Of a stretch of DNA of 64,000 nucleotides, positions 41,521 through 50,066 are shown piece after piece (position 1 is the stretch's first letter; every line of letters begins with the position of its first letter). The stretch comes from Paenarthrobacter sp. AR 02 (GTDB lineage Bacteria; Actinomycetota; Actinomycetes; Actinomycetales; Micrococcaceae). A program made the position numbers and the translations under genes. The notes under the pieces are model-generated. The model worked only from the letters and a program-made list of their open reading frames with translations. It ran no database searches and was not told where the DNA came from. Location of the stretch: the NCBI RefSeq assembly GCF_021538675.1, contig NZ_JAJUKH010000001.1, positions 1,147,462 through 1,211,461 on the forward strand, in the 5' to 3' direction.

Positions 41521-44262
41521 TCATGCTGAGTTGTGGATTCGGGTGCGGCGCAGGTTCCGGGAAGCGAGGGCGACGGCGACCAGAAGCAGGGACGCCCCGC
41601 CCGCAGTGAAGGGCCACCACCCAATCCCTCCTGATTCCGGCAGTTTCAGGGCCGGCACGTCCCGGACGGTTACCAGGTAGATGCCGTTGGCGTCGGTATC
41701 GCTCGCTGTAACGACACCGGATCCGCTGCCTTGGCCCAGCGTCACGGAACCGTTGGCAGCCACCGTGAACTGCACGGCCTCCGCCAGCAGGCTGAATCCC
41801 TTCGGGGCAGCTGTTTCTTCCAGCCAATAGACGCCCGGCTCGATGCCTTCGAGTTGGAACTGCCCGGTCTGGGCAGCGATGGGTGACACCGTGTAGCTGT
41901 TGATGACGGTGCCGGGAGCCCCGGCTGCGTCATTGAGGATGGCCCACGTAGAGCCAGACATGGGCACCCACGTTCCAGCCGAGGACTCACCGACTTTCTC
42001 GATGAGGATCTTGGCTGGGGTGTGGTGCGTGGTGGAGCACTCAGGTGCCAAGGGTGTGCTGCCAGTGGCGCATCGGACCGGGGTGACGCTGCCTGACCCC
42101 GTGGCGAAGTTGACCAGCTGGGAGCTCCAGGCATCCTGCTTGACGGTCACCTTGTAGGTGAGAGTGGCGACCTGCCCGGCAGGAAGCGTGAACGGTTGTG
42201 TCGTCAGGGTGATCGAAGGCGCTATCGGGTTTGCTACCGGCACCGGGGCGGCCGTACCGATGGTCAGGACAGCGGAGCCGGGAACAAAGGTTGCCTGGTC
42301 CAGGACATCGGCCAGGTTATCGGTGAGGACGACGTTGTTGATCTGCCCGCGGTTGCTGGTGGCGGTCACGGTGTACGTGATCGTGTCGCCGGGCTTCACG
42401 GACGGGTTGTCGGAGGTGGTTCCGTTGACGGTGGCCGTCTTCGCAAGGGTCCACTGCGGATCTACCGGAGTAGTCACGGTCGCCGAACAGCCCACGCCGG
42501 GTGAAGGCGGGCAGGCGGTGTCGACTGTGGGAACGTTGGTGGTCGATCCCGGAACCGGAATGGGGCCGCCGCCTGGCATGTTCGGCACGGCTGTGGTCGC
42601 GGCCGGAACAATCGTGGCTGTGTTGGAGATGGTTCCCGTTGTGCCGGGTGCCACAGTTCCCTTGACGGTGTATGTCAGGGTTCCGCCGACGTTGATCCGA
42701 ACCGTGCCGGAGACGCTGCCGGTGCCGTTGGGCGCATTGCAGGCTGTGGGACCGGTCGGCGGCAGGTTCGAGGATCCGGCTGCCGTCACGGCACAAGTCC
42801 ACGTAGCACCGGTTATGGAAGCGGGCAGGGGATCAGTGAACACGGCATTGACGGCATCGCTGGGACCGTTGTTGTGGACAGCAACCGTGTAGGTAATGGG
42901 CTGCCCTGGGATGTAAGCGGTGATGTTGGCGGTCTTGGTGATGGACAGGTCAACCACGGGAAGAACAGTCAGGGGCGCGGTTCCTGGGGAGTACAGCCCC
43001 GTGATGGTGGGGAAGTTGTTGGTGCAGTTGGGAACGGCGGAGCCGTTGTTGGCCACGCATCCGGAGTTGTTGTAAACGCCGGGGGTGTTGCTGGTGACCG
43101 TCACCGTAATGGTGCAGGAAGCGCTGCCCTGAGTCAGGTTTCCGGTCACATCGACGGTGCGGCCCGAGACGGTTTCGGCTGTGCGCACACAGGTGCCACC
43201 GAGCGAGCCAACAGCCGTCAGGCCGGTGGGGAGCGTGTCAACGAAGTGCCAGCCGTTCTTGGCCATCAAGTCGCTGGTGTTGGTCACCGTGTAGGTCAAG
43301 GTGGTGTTTTGACCTTGGTACATGCTCGTCGGGTTGAACGCCTTGTCCAGTTGCGGCGTGACGTCAACCAATTGCGGGAGATCGAAGCCGACGTCGTTGC
43401 CGTTGCCATTGGCGGTCAGGTTCCGCACCCGGATGCCCAGGGTGGGCGTGGTGCCGGTGACCGGTACCTGGATCGCCCCGGACTGGAGCTTCGCGATGCT
43501 GAAATCAGTTGCGTTGATGGTGATGGTCTGGCGGCTGGGGTCCAGGCACGGGTCCAAGTTGGTGCCTACCACCGTGGCCACGCCGTTGACCAGGATGGAG
43601 AACTCCTGGCGGGCGTGGTTCGAGAAGCAATTTGTTTCGCCGAAGATGCCGGAGACCGCGTAGAAATGACCGGCGATGGTAGGGATGCTGTTCTTGGTTG
43701 TTTGAAGCTGCAGACCTGCGGTTTGGATGCCAGTGGTGCTGTTCGTGTACTCGCTGAGGATCTGGTTCTGGGCAGCCTGGGCGTCGGTCATGCCCTGGTA
43801 CTTGCCCATGGCGAAGGCCATGTTGCCCAAGATAGTGAAGGCGCTGTTACGCGCGCACTGGTCGTTCGTCAGGATGTTCAGGAGGCCGCCGTTGGTTGGC
43901 ACGGGCGTACCTTGCCGCAGGATCCAGCCGTTACACGCCTGTGCCCCCGGAAGCCATGCCGCATCTGCCGTGTATTGCTCGTTACCCGCGGCAGTCCCGC
44001 CGGCATAGGAACCGAGGGGGATGGGGGCTGCGGCAGCGTTCTGGTTGGAAAAGTCTTCGCTGTAGATGAGGCTGCCCGGTTGGGTGACCCCGGGCGAGCC
44101 AGGAGCTGCCGACGCGGGCACGGACGGGTTGACCACTCCGTACGCTGTCATCCCTACAAGAACGAGAAGCAGGCAGGCCAGGAAGCCAAGCACCGCATGC
44201 GCAGTCTCGCCACCCCACCTGCCCCGAACGCGAGCATGTGTGTGCTCCGATTGCTTCCGCAT
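41521..44262 (-). CDS. large LPXTG surface protein, putative pilus tip adhesin
   Basis: 913 residues from the ATG at 44262 (AAAAGGAA five bases upstream; an earlier ATG at 44283 lacks one). N-terminal membrane/signal segment (AVLGFLACLLLVLVGMTAYG), an N-terminal globular domain with cysteines, then DUF11-like repeats (DLSITKTANITAYIPGQPI...; QWTLAKTATVNG), a CnaB-like domain, and sorting signal LPESG plus membrane helix and RNLRR tail. Large size, first gene position and sorting motif suggest the pilus tip. Receptor unknown. Confidence 0.9.
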   Translation of the reverse strand: MRKQSEHTHARVRGRWGGETAHAVLGFLACLLLVLVGMTAYGVVNPSVPASAAPGSPGVTQPGSLIYSEDFSNQNAAAAPIPLGSYAGGTAAGNEQYTADAAWLPGAQACNGWILRQGTPVPTNGGLLNILTNDQCARNSAFTILGNMAFAMGKYQGMTDAQAAQNQILSEYTNSTTGIQTAGLQLQTTKNSIPTIAGHFYAVSGIFGETNCFSNHARQEFSILVNGVATVVGTNLDPCLDPSRQTITINATDFSIAKLQSGAIQVPVTGTTPTLGIRVRNLTANGNGNDVGFDLPQLVDVTPQLDKAFNPTSMYQGQNTTLTYTVTNTSDLMAKNGWHFVDTLPTGLTAVGSLGGTCVRTAETVSGRTVDVTGNLTQGSASCTITVTVTSNTPGVYNNSGCVANNGSAVPNCTNNFPTITGLYSPGTAPLTVLPVVDLSITKTANITAYIPGQPITYTVAVHNNGPSDAVNAVFTDPLPASITGATWTCAVTAAGSSNLPPTGPTACNAPNGTGSVSGTVRINVGGTLTYTVKGTVAPGTTGTISNTATIVPAATTAVPNMPGGGPIPVPGSTTNVPTVDTACPPSPGVGCSATVTTPVDPQWTLAKTATVNGTTSDNPSVKPGDTITYTVTATSNRGQINNVVLTDNLADVLDQATFVPGSAVLTIGTAAPVPVANPIAPSITLTTQPFTLPAGQVATLTYKVTVKQDAWSSQLVNFATGSGSVTPVRCATGSTPLAPECSTTHHTPAKILIEKVGESSAGTWVPMSGSTWAILNDAAGAPGTVINSYTVSPIAAQTGQFQLEGIEPGVYWLEETAAPKGFSLLAEAVQFTVAANGSVTLGQGSGSGVVTASDTDANGIYLVTVRDVPALKLPESGGIGWWPFTAGGASLLLVAVALASRNLRRTRIHNSA

Positions 44263-44371
44263 ACGATTCCTTTTCCCTGGCACCCTCGCCGGGCAAGCTT
44301 TTGGGAGCCGCCCGAATTTTCTTTCTGAGGGGTAGGTAGGGCGGGGTAGGGAATCGTGATGCTGTAATAAA

Positions 44372-44387
44372 TGTGACCTCGGTCACA
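44372..44387. promoter_or_regulatory. CRP/GlxR-type palindrome before the pilus operon
   Basis: TGTGACC-TC-GGTCACA, a perfect 7-2-7 palindrome matching the cAMP-receptor consensus TGTGA-N6-TCACA. It lies 110 bases upstream of the pilus operon start. Activation or repression cannot be read from its place alone. Confidence 0.8.
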
Positions 44388-44416
44388 GGCGATGGGGCGG
44401 CTGAAACCCCCGCGAC

Positions 44417-44965
44417 CTACTCGCTTTCCGCGGCCTTCCGCGCACGGTACGCCGCAACATGGGCGCGGTTGGCGCAATTGCCCGTGTCGCAGTAAAGCTT
44501 GGAGCGGTTGCGGCTGAGGTCCAGCACGGCGGCGTCGCAGTCCTCAGCCGCGCACACCCGCATCCGCTCCATTTCCCTGCTGCGGATCACGTCGATGATG
44601 GCCATGGCGGCCTCTGTCCCCATGCGGTCGGCCAGGGGGGCTTCCGGGGTGGTGGCGTGGAGGTGCCAGTCCCAATGGTCATGCTTCACCAGTTGGGGGA
44701 GTGCTTTGGCGTCGGCGAGGAGCTTGTTGACGGACTTGGCCGCAGTGTCTTCGTCGGAACTCCAGAGTGCAGCCAACTCGCTCCGGAGCCGTTTGATGCT
44801 GCTCAGCTCCGCGGGTGAGTTGGTACGGGAGCCCGTGAATTCTTCGGCGTCCAGGAACGCGTCGAGGTCCTCCAGCGTGGCCAGCGCTTCTTCTCCGTTG
44901 GCCGCGGTATTGATCAGATTGACGACGCTACGGAGGGCAACCTCGGTGTCAGGCGCAAAAAGCAC
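44417..44965 (-). CDS. CGNR zinc-finger, ABATE domain protein
   Basis: 182 residues. The N-terminal ABATE region (SVVNLINTA, then LDAFLDAEEF) precedes the C-terminal CGNR zinc finger: RVCAAEDCDAAVLDLSRNRS and YCDTGNCANRAHVAAYR, with four Cys. Family members are putative stress-related transcription regulators. Start is GTG at 44965 with AAGGAG upstream. Divergent from the EamA gene, it may regulate that gene. Confidence 0.9.
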   Translation of the reverse strand: MLFAPDTEVALRSVVNLINTAANGEEALATLEDLDAFLDAEEFTGSRTNSPAELSSIKRLRSELAALWSSDEDTAAKSVNKLLADAKALPQLVKHDHWDWHLHATTPEAPLADRMGTEAAMAIIDVIRSREMERMRVCAAEDCDAAVLDLSRNRSKLYCDTGNCANRAHVAAYRARKAAESE

Positions 44966-45036
44966 TTTGACTCCTTACAAGGCTCGGGAGTACTGTCATG
45001 ACCATAAGCCCACTTTACTCCTGACAGGAGGCTGCT

Positions 45037-46071
45037 GTGTCAGCTCCAACGACGAAGGCTGATGCAAAGGGATTCCTCGCATCAGGACTCGGCATCGCGC
45101 TCTTTTCTTCCGCTGTTTTCGGTACATCCGGCTCATTCGCCAAATCGATGCTGGAGACCGGATGGTCACCCGGGGCCGCGGTTGCCGTGCGTCTGACTGG
45201 TGCCGCCCTGATCCTGGTGATTCCCGCCGTCGTGGTTCTTCGCGGCCGTTGGCACCAACTCAAGGACAACTGGCTCACCATCCTCCTTTTCGGGCTTATC
45301 GGGGTCGCAGGCTGCCAGCTTTTCTATTTCAACGCCGTTGCCCGCTTGTCCGTGGGGGTGGCGCTGCTGCTTGAGTACCTTGCCCCGGTGATGATCGTGC
45401 TGTGGTTGTGGATCGCCAGCCGACGACGCCCGCGCGCCCTCACTGCTGCGGGCGCACTGTTGTCGTTGGGTGGGCTGGTTCTGGTGCTCGACCTGACGGG
45501 TTCGGTGAAGGTGGACTTCATTGGTGTCCTCTGGGGCATGGCCGCCGCCGTTTGCCTGGTGATCTACTTCTTCATTACCGCCAAGGAAAATGACACGCTC
45601 CCTCCGCTGGTACTCGCTTCAGGCGGGCTCCTGGTCGGGGCCATTGTGATGTGGCTGGTGGGCCTGTCCGGGATACTCCCCATGACCTTCAGTGCTGCAG
45701 ACACCACCCTGGGACCGTGGACCACACCTTGGTGGGTATCCGCCGTGGGCCTGATCGTCCTGGCGACAGTGCTCGCGTACGTTTCCGGCATCATGGCTGC
45801 CCGCAGCCTTGGCTCCAAGGTGGCGTCCTTCGTGTCCCTCACGGAAGTGTTGTTCGCCGTGGTTTGGGCTTGGTTGCTCCTGGGTGAGTTGCCGGGGCCG
45901 ATCCAGTTGCTGGGCGGTCTCCTCATTGTGGGCGGGGTAGTGCTTGTCCGCGTTGACGAGTTGCGTGGTGACCGCAGGGCGGCCCGCGCACAGTTGCCGT
46001 CCGTCCTGGACCATCCGAACGACGTCGAACCTGTTCCCTCCGGATCCGTCACCGAGGCGCCCCGGAACTAA
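45037..46071 (+). CDS. EamA/DMT-family transporter
   Basis: 344 residues, 10 hydrophobic helices in two EamA halves; each half ends with a characteristic segment (AVARLSVGVALLLEYLAPV; AARSLGSKVASFVSLTEVL). RhtA-like members export amino acids or metabolites. Start GTG at 45037 with AGGAGG upstream, 71 bp from the divergent CGNR gene. A terminator follows. Confidence 0.92.
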   Translation: MSAPTTKADAKGFLASGLGIALFSSAVFGTSGSFAKSMLETGWSPGAAVAVRLTGAALILVIPAVVVLRGRWHQLKDNWLTILLFGLIGVAGCQLFYFNAVARLSVGVALLLEYLAPVMIVLWLWIASRRRPRALTAAGALLSLGGLVLVLDLTGSVKVDFIGVLWGMAAAVCLVIYFFITAKENDTLPPLVLASGGLLVGAIVMWLVGLSGILPMTFSAADTTLGPWTTPWWVSAVGLIVLATVLAYVSGIMAARSLGSKVASFVSLTEVLFAVVWAWLLLGELPGPIQLLGGLLIVGGVVLVRVDELRGDRRAARAQLPSVLDHPNDVEPVPSGSVTEAPRN

Positions 46072-46094
46072 CGGAACCACCTCGGCTTAAGAGC

Positions 46095-46129
46095 AAAAGG
46101 CCCGGACGCGTATGCGTCCGGGCCTTTCT
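46095..46129. terminator. terminator between EamA and WXG100 genes
   Basis: AAAGGCCCGGACGC pairs with GCGTCCGGGCCTTT around GTAT, followed by CTCC; on the other strand it ends in TTTTGC. It can serve both convergent genes. Confidence 0.88.
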
Positions 46130-46138
46130 CCAACTGTC

Positions 46139-46402
46139 TTAGTTGGAAGCCTGCTGCTGCTGCTCAGCGTTCTTCTGAGCGCGATCGCCGGCTTCGCGAA
46201 GTGCGTCGGCAACCTTCTTCAGGTTCGAAGCGTGCTGGCTGTCCCACTCACCGCGGAACTTGTCAGCGTCCGGGCCCTTCCAGTCGGTGCCGTCAAGGGC
46301 ACCCTTGAGCTGGGAACGCTGCTGCTCGATGTGCTCAGCACCGGCCTTCAGCTTATTACCGAGCTGACGAAGCTGATCAACATCTGCACCCCAAATAGCC
46401 AT
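46139..46402 (-). CDS. WXG100 family type VII secretion substrate (orphan)
   Basis: 87 residues, all-helical hairpin with the central WKG motif (DWKGPDADKFRGEW). WXG100 proteins are ESX/type VII substrates or chaperone partners. Start ATG at 46402 with GGAGA upstream; a longer form from 46417 is rejected. No partner WXG100 gene, ESX ATPase or membrane component is near, so export machinery must lie elsewhere. Trailing residues are Gln-rich. Confidence 0.9.
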   Translation of the reverse strand: MAIWGADVDQLRQLGNKLKAGAEHIEQQRSQLKGALDGTDWKGPDADKFRGEWDSQHASNLKKVADALREAGDRAQKNAEQQQQASN

Positions 46403-46559
46403 GAGATTCTCCTTCATTGTTCGGACCCGAGCTCTTCGGCATCCCCAGCGGCCTCCGGCTCATCCGGAAGATCCAATAGCTAAAACCTATCCCGGCAATC
46501 GCAAACCCGTCGATGGGCACCCCTCCCCATGCAGCACTGCCCATAGTTAGCATGGGGTT

Positions 46560-46832
46560 ATGTGCCGCAACATCAGGACCCTTCATAACTTTGAACCGCA
46601 TGCCACGACCGCTGAAGTGGAGGCCGCAGCGCTGCAGTATGTGCGCAAAATCAGCGGGTCCACCAAGCCGTCCAAAGACAACGAGGAAGCCTTCGCCGAG
46701 GCCGTCCACGAGATCGCGCACATTACGCAACATCTCCTGGACTCCCTGGTGAGCCACGCCCCGGCGAAGAACCGTGACGAGGAAGCAGCCAAGGCGAGGG
46801 CCAGGGCAGCGGTCCGGTTCGGCACCGCGTAG
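46560..46832 (+). CDS. DUF2277 domain protein
   Basis: 90-residue protein; begins MCRNIRTLHNFEPHATTAEV and contains AALQYVRKISGSTKPSK, the DUF2277 signature. Function unknown; small cytoplasmic protein widespread in actinobacteria. Converges on the copper ATPase gene. Confidence 0.92.
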   Translation: MCRNIRTLHNFEPHATTAEVEAAALQYVRKISGSTKPSKDNEEAFAEAVHEIAHITQHLLDSLVSHAPAKNRDEEAAKARARAAVRFGTA

Positions 46833-46859
46833 GTCTGGTTTCCGGCTGACTGTCTTGGT

Positions 46860-49139
46860 CTACTTGCCGAAGGACCGGAGCCGCAGGGAGTTGGCCACGA
46901 CCAGCACGGAGCTGGCGGCCATGGCCGCGCCGGCAATCATCGGGTTCAGGAAGCCCAGCGCCGCCACCGGGATGCCGATCGCGTTGTAGAAGAAGGCCCA
47001 GAACAGGTTGGTCTTGATGGTGGACAGGGTCTTGCGCGAAAGCTCGATGGCCTGAACCAGCTGGCCAAGGTCGCTTCCCATCACCGTCAGGTCAGAGGCC
47101 TCGATTGCGACGTCAGTCCCGGAGCCCATGGCGATTCCCAGGTCAGATTGCGCCAGGGCTGCAGCGTCATTGACCCCGTCCCCGGCCATGGCCACTGTTG
47201 CCCCCGACTCCTGGAGCTTACGAACGGCCTCGACCTTGCCCTGGGGCAGCACTCCTGCGTAAACATCGTCAGGTGAAATTTCGACGGCGGCTGCCACCTG
47301 CGCGGCTACGGCAGCGTTATCTCCGGTCAACAGGATGGGGCGGATGCCCAGCTCCTTCAATCTCAGGATGGCTGCGGCCGAACCCGGCTTGATGGTGTCG
47401 CTCAAGCTCACAATTCCGGCAGGCTGCCCATCCACTGCGACCCAAATTGCGGTGGCGCCGCCGTTTTCCTCGGCCAACAGGACTTCCCGCTGATTCGAAT
47501 CGAGCGGGATGCCGTTCTCCTGGAGCCAGCCGGAGCGCCCAACCACCACCGTCCGGGTGGTGCCGTCGAAAGCCACGGTTCCCCTGACTCCGCCGCCGGG
47601 AGCGGAACTGAAGCCGTCAACGCGTGGAAGTGCGCCGGCGTCGGGCATTGCGTCCTTGGCTGCGGAGGCGATCGCGTGGGCGATCGGGTGCTCGGATGCT
47701 GACTCAACTGCGCCTGCCAACGTGAGGACCGTTTCAGGGGAGTAGCCGTTCAGGGCCACAGTGTGGTCTACGGAGAGCTTGCCACTGGTGACGGTGCCTG
47801 TCTTATCCAGCAGGATGGTGTCCACGTGCCGGGTGTCTTCGAGTACCTGTGGGCCTTTGATCAGGATGCCGAGCTGGGCTCCGCGGCCAGTTCCGGTCAG
47901 GAGACCAACTGGAGTGGCCAAGCCCAAAGCGCAAGGGCATGCGATCACCAGGACGGCAACAGCGGCGGTGAAAGCTGCGTTGAGGTCGCCGGTGAAGAAC
48001 AACCACAGAAGGAATGTCACCAGGGCGATGATCAGGACGATCGGAACGAAGACTGAGCTGATCCTGTCCGCGAGCCTGGCTATGGGAGCCTTGCCCGTCT
48101 GAGCCTGGCTGACCAGGCGTCCCATCTGGGCAAGGGTCGTATCTGAGCCGACGCGCGTGGCCCGGACCAACAAGCGCCCGGATGTGTTGATCGTCGCACC
48201 GGTTACTGCGCTTCCGGGCCCTACCTCGACCGGCACGGATTCCCCGGTCACCAGTGAAGCGTCAACGGCCGATGCGCCATCTGTGACAACACCATCAGTG
48301 GCGATTTTCTCGCCGGGACGGACAACAATGACGTCACCCACAAGAAGCTGGTCCGCAGGAATTCTTTGCTCCCGGCCGTCCACCAGGATGGTTGCATCCT
48401 TGGCGCCCAGATTCAGGAGTGCCTTCAGGGCATCGCCGGCTTTTGCTTTGGCGTTGGCCTCAAGGTACCGGCCCAGGAGCAGGAATGAGGTGACCACTGC
48501 CGCGACTTCGAAGTAAAGTCCCCCGCCGGACATGCTTTCCATGCCGGGGTGTTCGGTCATCCGCGGGTCAGCGAACAGCTGCCAGGCCGAGTACAGGTAT
48601 GCGGCGATGACACCGATGGAAACCAAGGTGTCCATGGTGGAAGCGAAGTGCCGGGCGTTGATGGCTGCGGCCCTGTGGAAGGGCCAAGCCGCCCAACTCA
48701 CCACCGGCAGTGCCAGGGCCCCGACTACCCAACCCCAGTTGGCAAACTGGAGGGCGGGGATCATTGAGATCGCGAAGACGGGAACGGTCAGCACCGCCGC
48801 AACGATCAGGCGCGGGCGGAGCGTTGAGGCGGACGGACCATGCTCCATGTGGTTTTCGTGGGCGTCGTGATCCTCAGTGTGGGTATGCCGTACGGGAGCC
48901 TGCCTGATGGTGGCTTTGTAGCCCGTGGCGTTGACCGTGTCCACGATTTGCTGATCCGTCACCCCAGCCGGGACCGTCACGTGCGCAGATTCGAGGGGCA
49001 GGTTAACGGTGGCCTCGACGCCTTCGAGCTTGCCCAGTTTTCGTTCCACCCGGTTGACGCACGAGGCGCAGGTCATGCCCTCGATGTCCAGTTCGATAAC
49101 CCGGGGTGCGGGTTGGTTGAAAGTCTCCTGGTGACTCAA
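46860..49139 (-). CDS. copA: copper-exporting P1B-type ATPase
   Basis: 759 residues. N-terminal heavy-metal domain with GMTCASC, a His-rich linker (HTHTEDHDAHENHMEHG), eight membrane segments with transmembrane metal site CPC (ACPCALG), phosphorylation DKTGTVT, TGES actuator, and GDGVNDAAAL. Exports Cu(I) from the cytoplasm. Third gene of csoR-copZ-copA, 9 bp after copZ. CPC and His-rich linker favour copper over zinc. Confidence 0.95.
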   Translation of the reverse strand: MSHQETFNQPAPRVIELDIEGMTCASCVNRVERKLGKLEGVEATVNLPLESAHVTVPAGVTDQQIVDTVNATGYKATIRQAPVRHTHTEDHDAHENHMEHGPSASTLRPRLIVAAVLTVPVFAISMIPALQFANWGWVVGALALPVVSWAAWPFHRAAAINARHFASTMDTLVSIGVIAAYLYSAWQLFADPRMTEHPGMESMSGGGLYFEVAAVVTSFLLLGRYLEANAKAKAGDALKALLNLGAKDATILVDGREQRIPADQLLVGDVIVVRPGEKIATDGVVTDGASAVDASLVTGESVPVEVGPGSAVTGATINTSGRLLVRATRVGSDTTLAQMGRLVSQAQTGKAPIARLADRISSVFVPIVLIIALVTFLLWLFFTGDLNAAFTAAVAVLVIACPCALGLATPVGLLTGTGRGAQLGILIKGPQVLEDTRHVDTILLDKTGTVTSGKLSVDHTVALNGYSPETVLTLAGAVESASEHPIAHAIASAAKDAMPDAGALPRVDGFSSAPGGGVRGTVAFDGTTRTVVVGRSGWLQENGIPLDSNQREVLLAEENGGATAIWVAVDGQPAGIVSLSDTIKPGSAAAILRLKELGIRPILLTGDNAAVAAQVAAAVEISPDDVYAGVLPQGKVEAVRKLQESGATVAMAGDGVNDAAALAQSDLGIAMGSGTDVAIEASDLTVMGSDLGQLVQAIELSRKTLSTIKTNLFWAFFYNAIGIPVAALGFLNPMIAGAAMAASSVLVVANSLRLRSFGK

Positions 49140-49148
49140 AAGGGACTC

Positions 49149-49382
49149 CTAAGCTTCGTTGGCTACCACCAGGTAGCCGGCTTCTGCCACGGCCTCGCCT
49201 ATTTCAGACGGCGAGAGCTCCTTGGTTGATGTGATGGTCACGGTGGACAATCCGCCGGGGTTGAGGTCAACGGCCACGTTTTCGACGCCGTTGAGCGACT
49301 CGAGTTCTTCGCTCACGCTTGAGACGCAGTGGCCGCAGGTCATGCCGGATACGTTGACGTTGGTCTGGATGGTCTGGCTCAT
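49149..49382 (-). CDS. copZ: copper chaperone, HMA domain
   Basis: 77 residues, ferredoxin-like heavy-metal domain with the metal-binding motif GMTCGHC. Delivers Cu(I) to CopA. The ATG at 49382 (MSQTIQTN) is used with GGAGAG upstream. Middle gene of the copper operon. Confidence 0.93.
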   Translation of the reverse strand: MSQTIQTNVNVSGMTCGHCVSSVSEELESLNGVENVAVDLNPGGLSTVTITSTKELSPSEIGEAVAEAGYLVVANEA

Positions 49383-49431
49383 GGTGCTCTCCCTGGTGAC
49401 GAGTTGGATGGGATGGTGTTTGGTGCCGGAG

Positions 49432-49797
49432 TTAGTGCAGCAGGCGCCCGATGGCATCGGTGGCTTCCTTCACCTTGGCGTCAATCTGTTGGGCCCTGGT
49501 TTCGGGGTTTGGCTCGGAGGCGGCACCGACGACGCAGTGGCCGATGTGCTCTTCTACAAGCCCGAGGCTGACCGCATGGAGGGCCTTGGTGGCAGCGGCT
49601 ACCTGGGTGAGGATGTCGATGCAGTATTTGTCCTCCTCAACCATGCGTGCGATACCGCGGACCTGCCCCTCAATCCTTTTTAAGCGTTTGAGGTACGCGT
49701 CCTTGTTGCTGGTGTAGCCGTGAGGTGCCACAGTTTCCAGATCCGCCTCGATGACGGGCGCATCCGGATGGCTCATTCTCAGCTCTGGCGTGCTCAT
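49432..49797 (-). CDS. csoR: copper-sensing repressor CsoR
   Basis: 121 residues, DUF156 helix bundle. The Cu(I) triad Cys59-His84-Cys88 is present (YCIDIL; EEHIGHC), with KRLKRIEGQVRGIARMVE as the DNA-binding helix. Leads the operon csoR-copZ-copA, and two CsoR-type palindromes lie directly upstream, indicating autoregulation relieved by copper. Confidence 0.95.
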   Translation of the reverse strand: MSTPELRMSHPDAPVIEADLETVAPHGYTSNKDAYLKRLKRIEGQVRGIARMVEEDKYCIDILTQVAAATKALHAVSLGLVEEHIGHCVVGAASEPNPETRAQQIDAKVKEATDAIGRLLH

Positions 49798-49809
49798 GAA
49801 TTGAACCTA

Positions 49810-49849
49810 TACCCATAGGGGGTATCTGGTCAAGTACCCCCAGGGGGTA
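49810..49849. promoter_or_regulatory. twin CsoR-type operators
   Basis: TACCCATAGGGGGTA (49810-49824) and perfect palindrome TACCCCC-A-GGGGGTA (49835-49849), centres 25 bp apart, just before csoR. This is the known CsoR GC-rich inverted repeat shape flanked by TA. Confidence 0.9.
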
Positions 49850-49946
49850 TAAGTGACGAAGCCCTACACGCTGGGCCGCAGGACAAAGGACTAGACCAAC
49901 CACCTCGTTAGGTATAGACCAAAAAGCCCGAAATCTGGATTCTTGT

Positions 49947-49959
49947 TTTGCAATGCAAA
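49947..49959. promoter_or_regulatory. palindrome before the amino-sugar ABC operon
   Basis: TTTGCA-A-TGCAAA, a perfect 6-1-6 palindrome about 110 bases before the operon start. A candidate operator for the IclR regulator encoded inside the operon, by position only. Confidence 0.5.
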
Positions 49960-50066
49960 CCTTTCGGTAAATGTGCTTCCGCCCACACCCTGGCGTTCAT
50001 AGTGTTTGGTCTCATAGCCGCGGAGGGGGAAGTCCCGCGGAACCCAACTTTCTCCATGGAGGACAC

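Noticed and set aside
42158..42892. 244-codon open frame on the plus strand
   Set aside because: Also antisense to the surface protein; Val/Gly/Pro-rich low-information translation without ribosome site.
42874..44328. 484-codon open frame on the plus strand
   Set aside because: Antisense to the large surface protein, which has clear signal, repeats and sorting motif; the open frame arises from codon bias.
44970..45030. Repeated ACTCCT/AGGAG motifs between CGNR and EamA genes as an operator
   Set aside because: They are the two opposing ribosome sites of the divergent genes.
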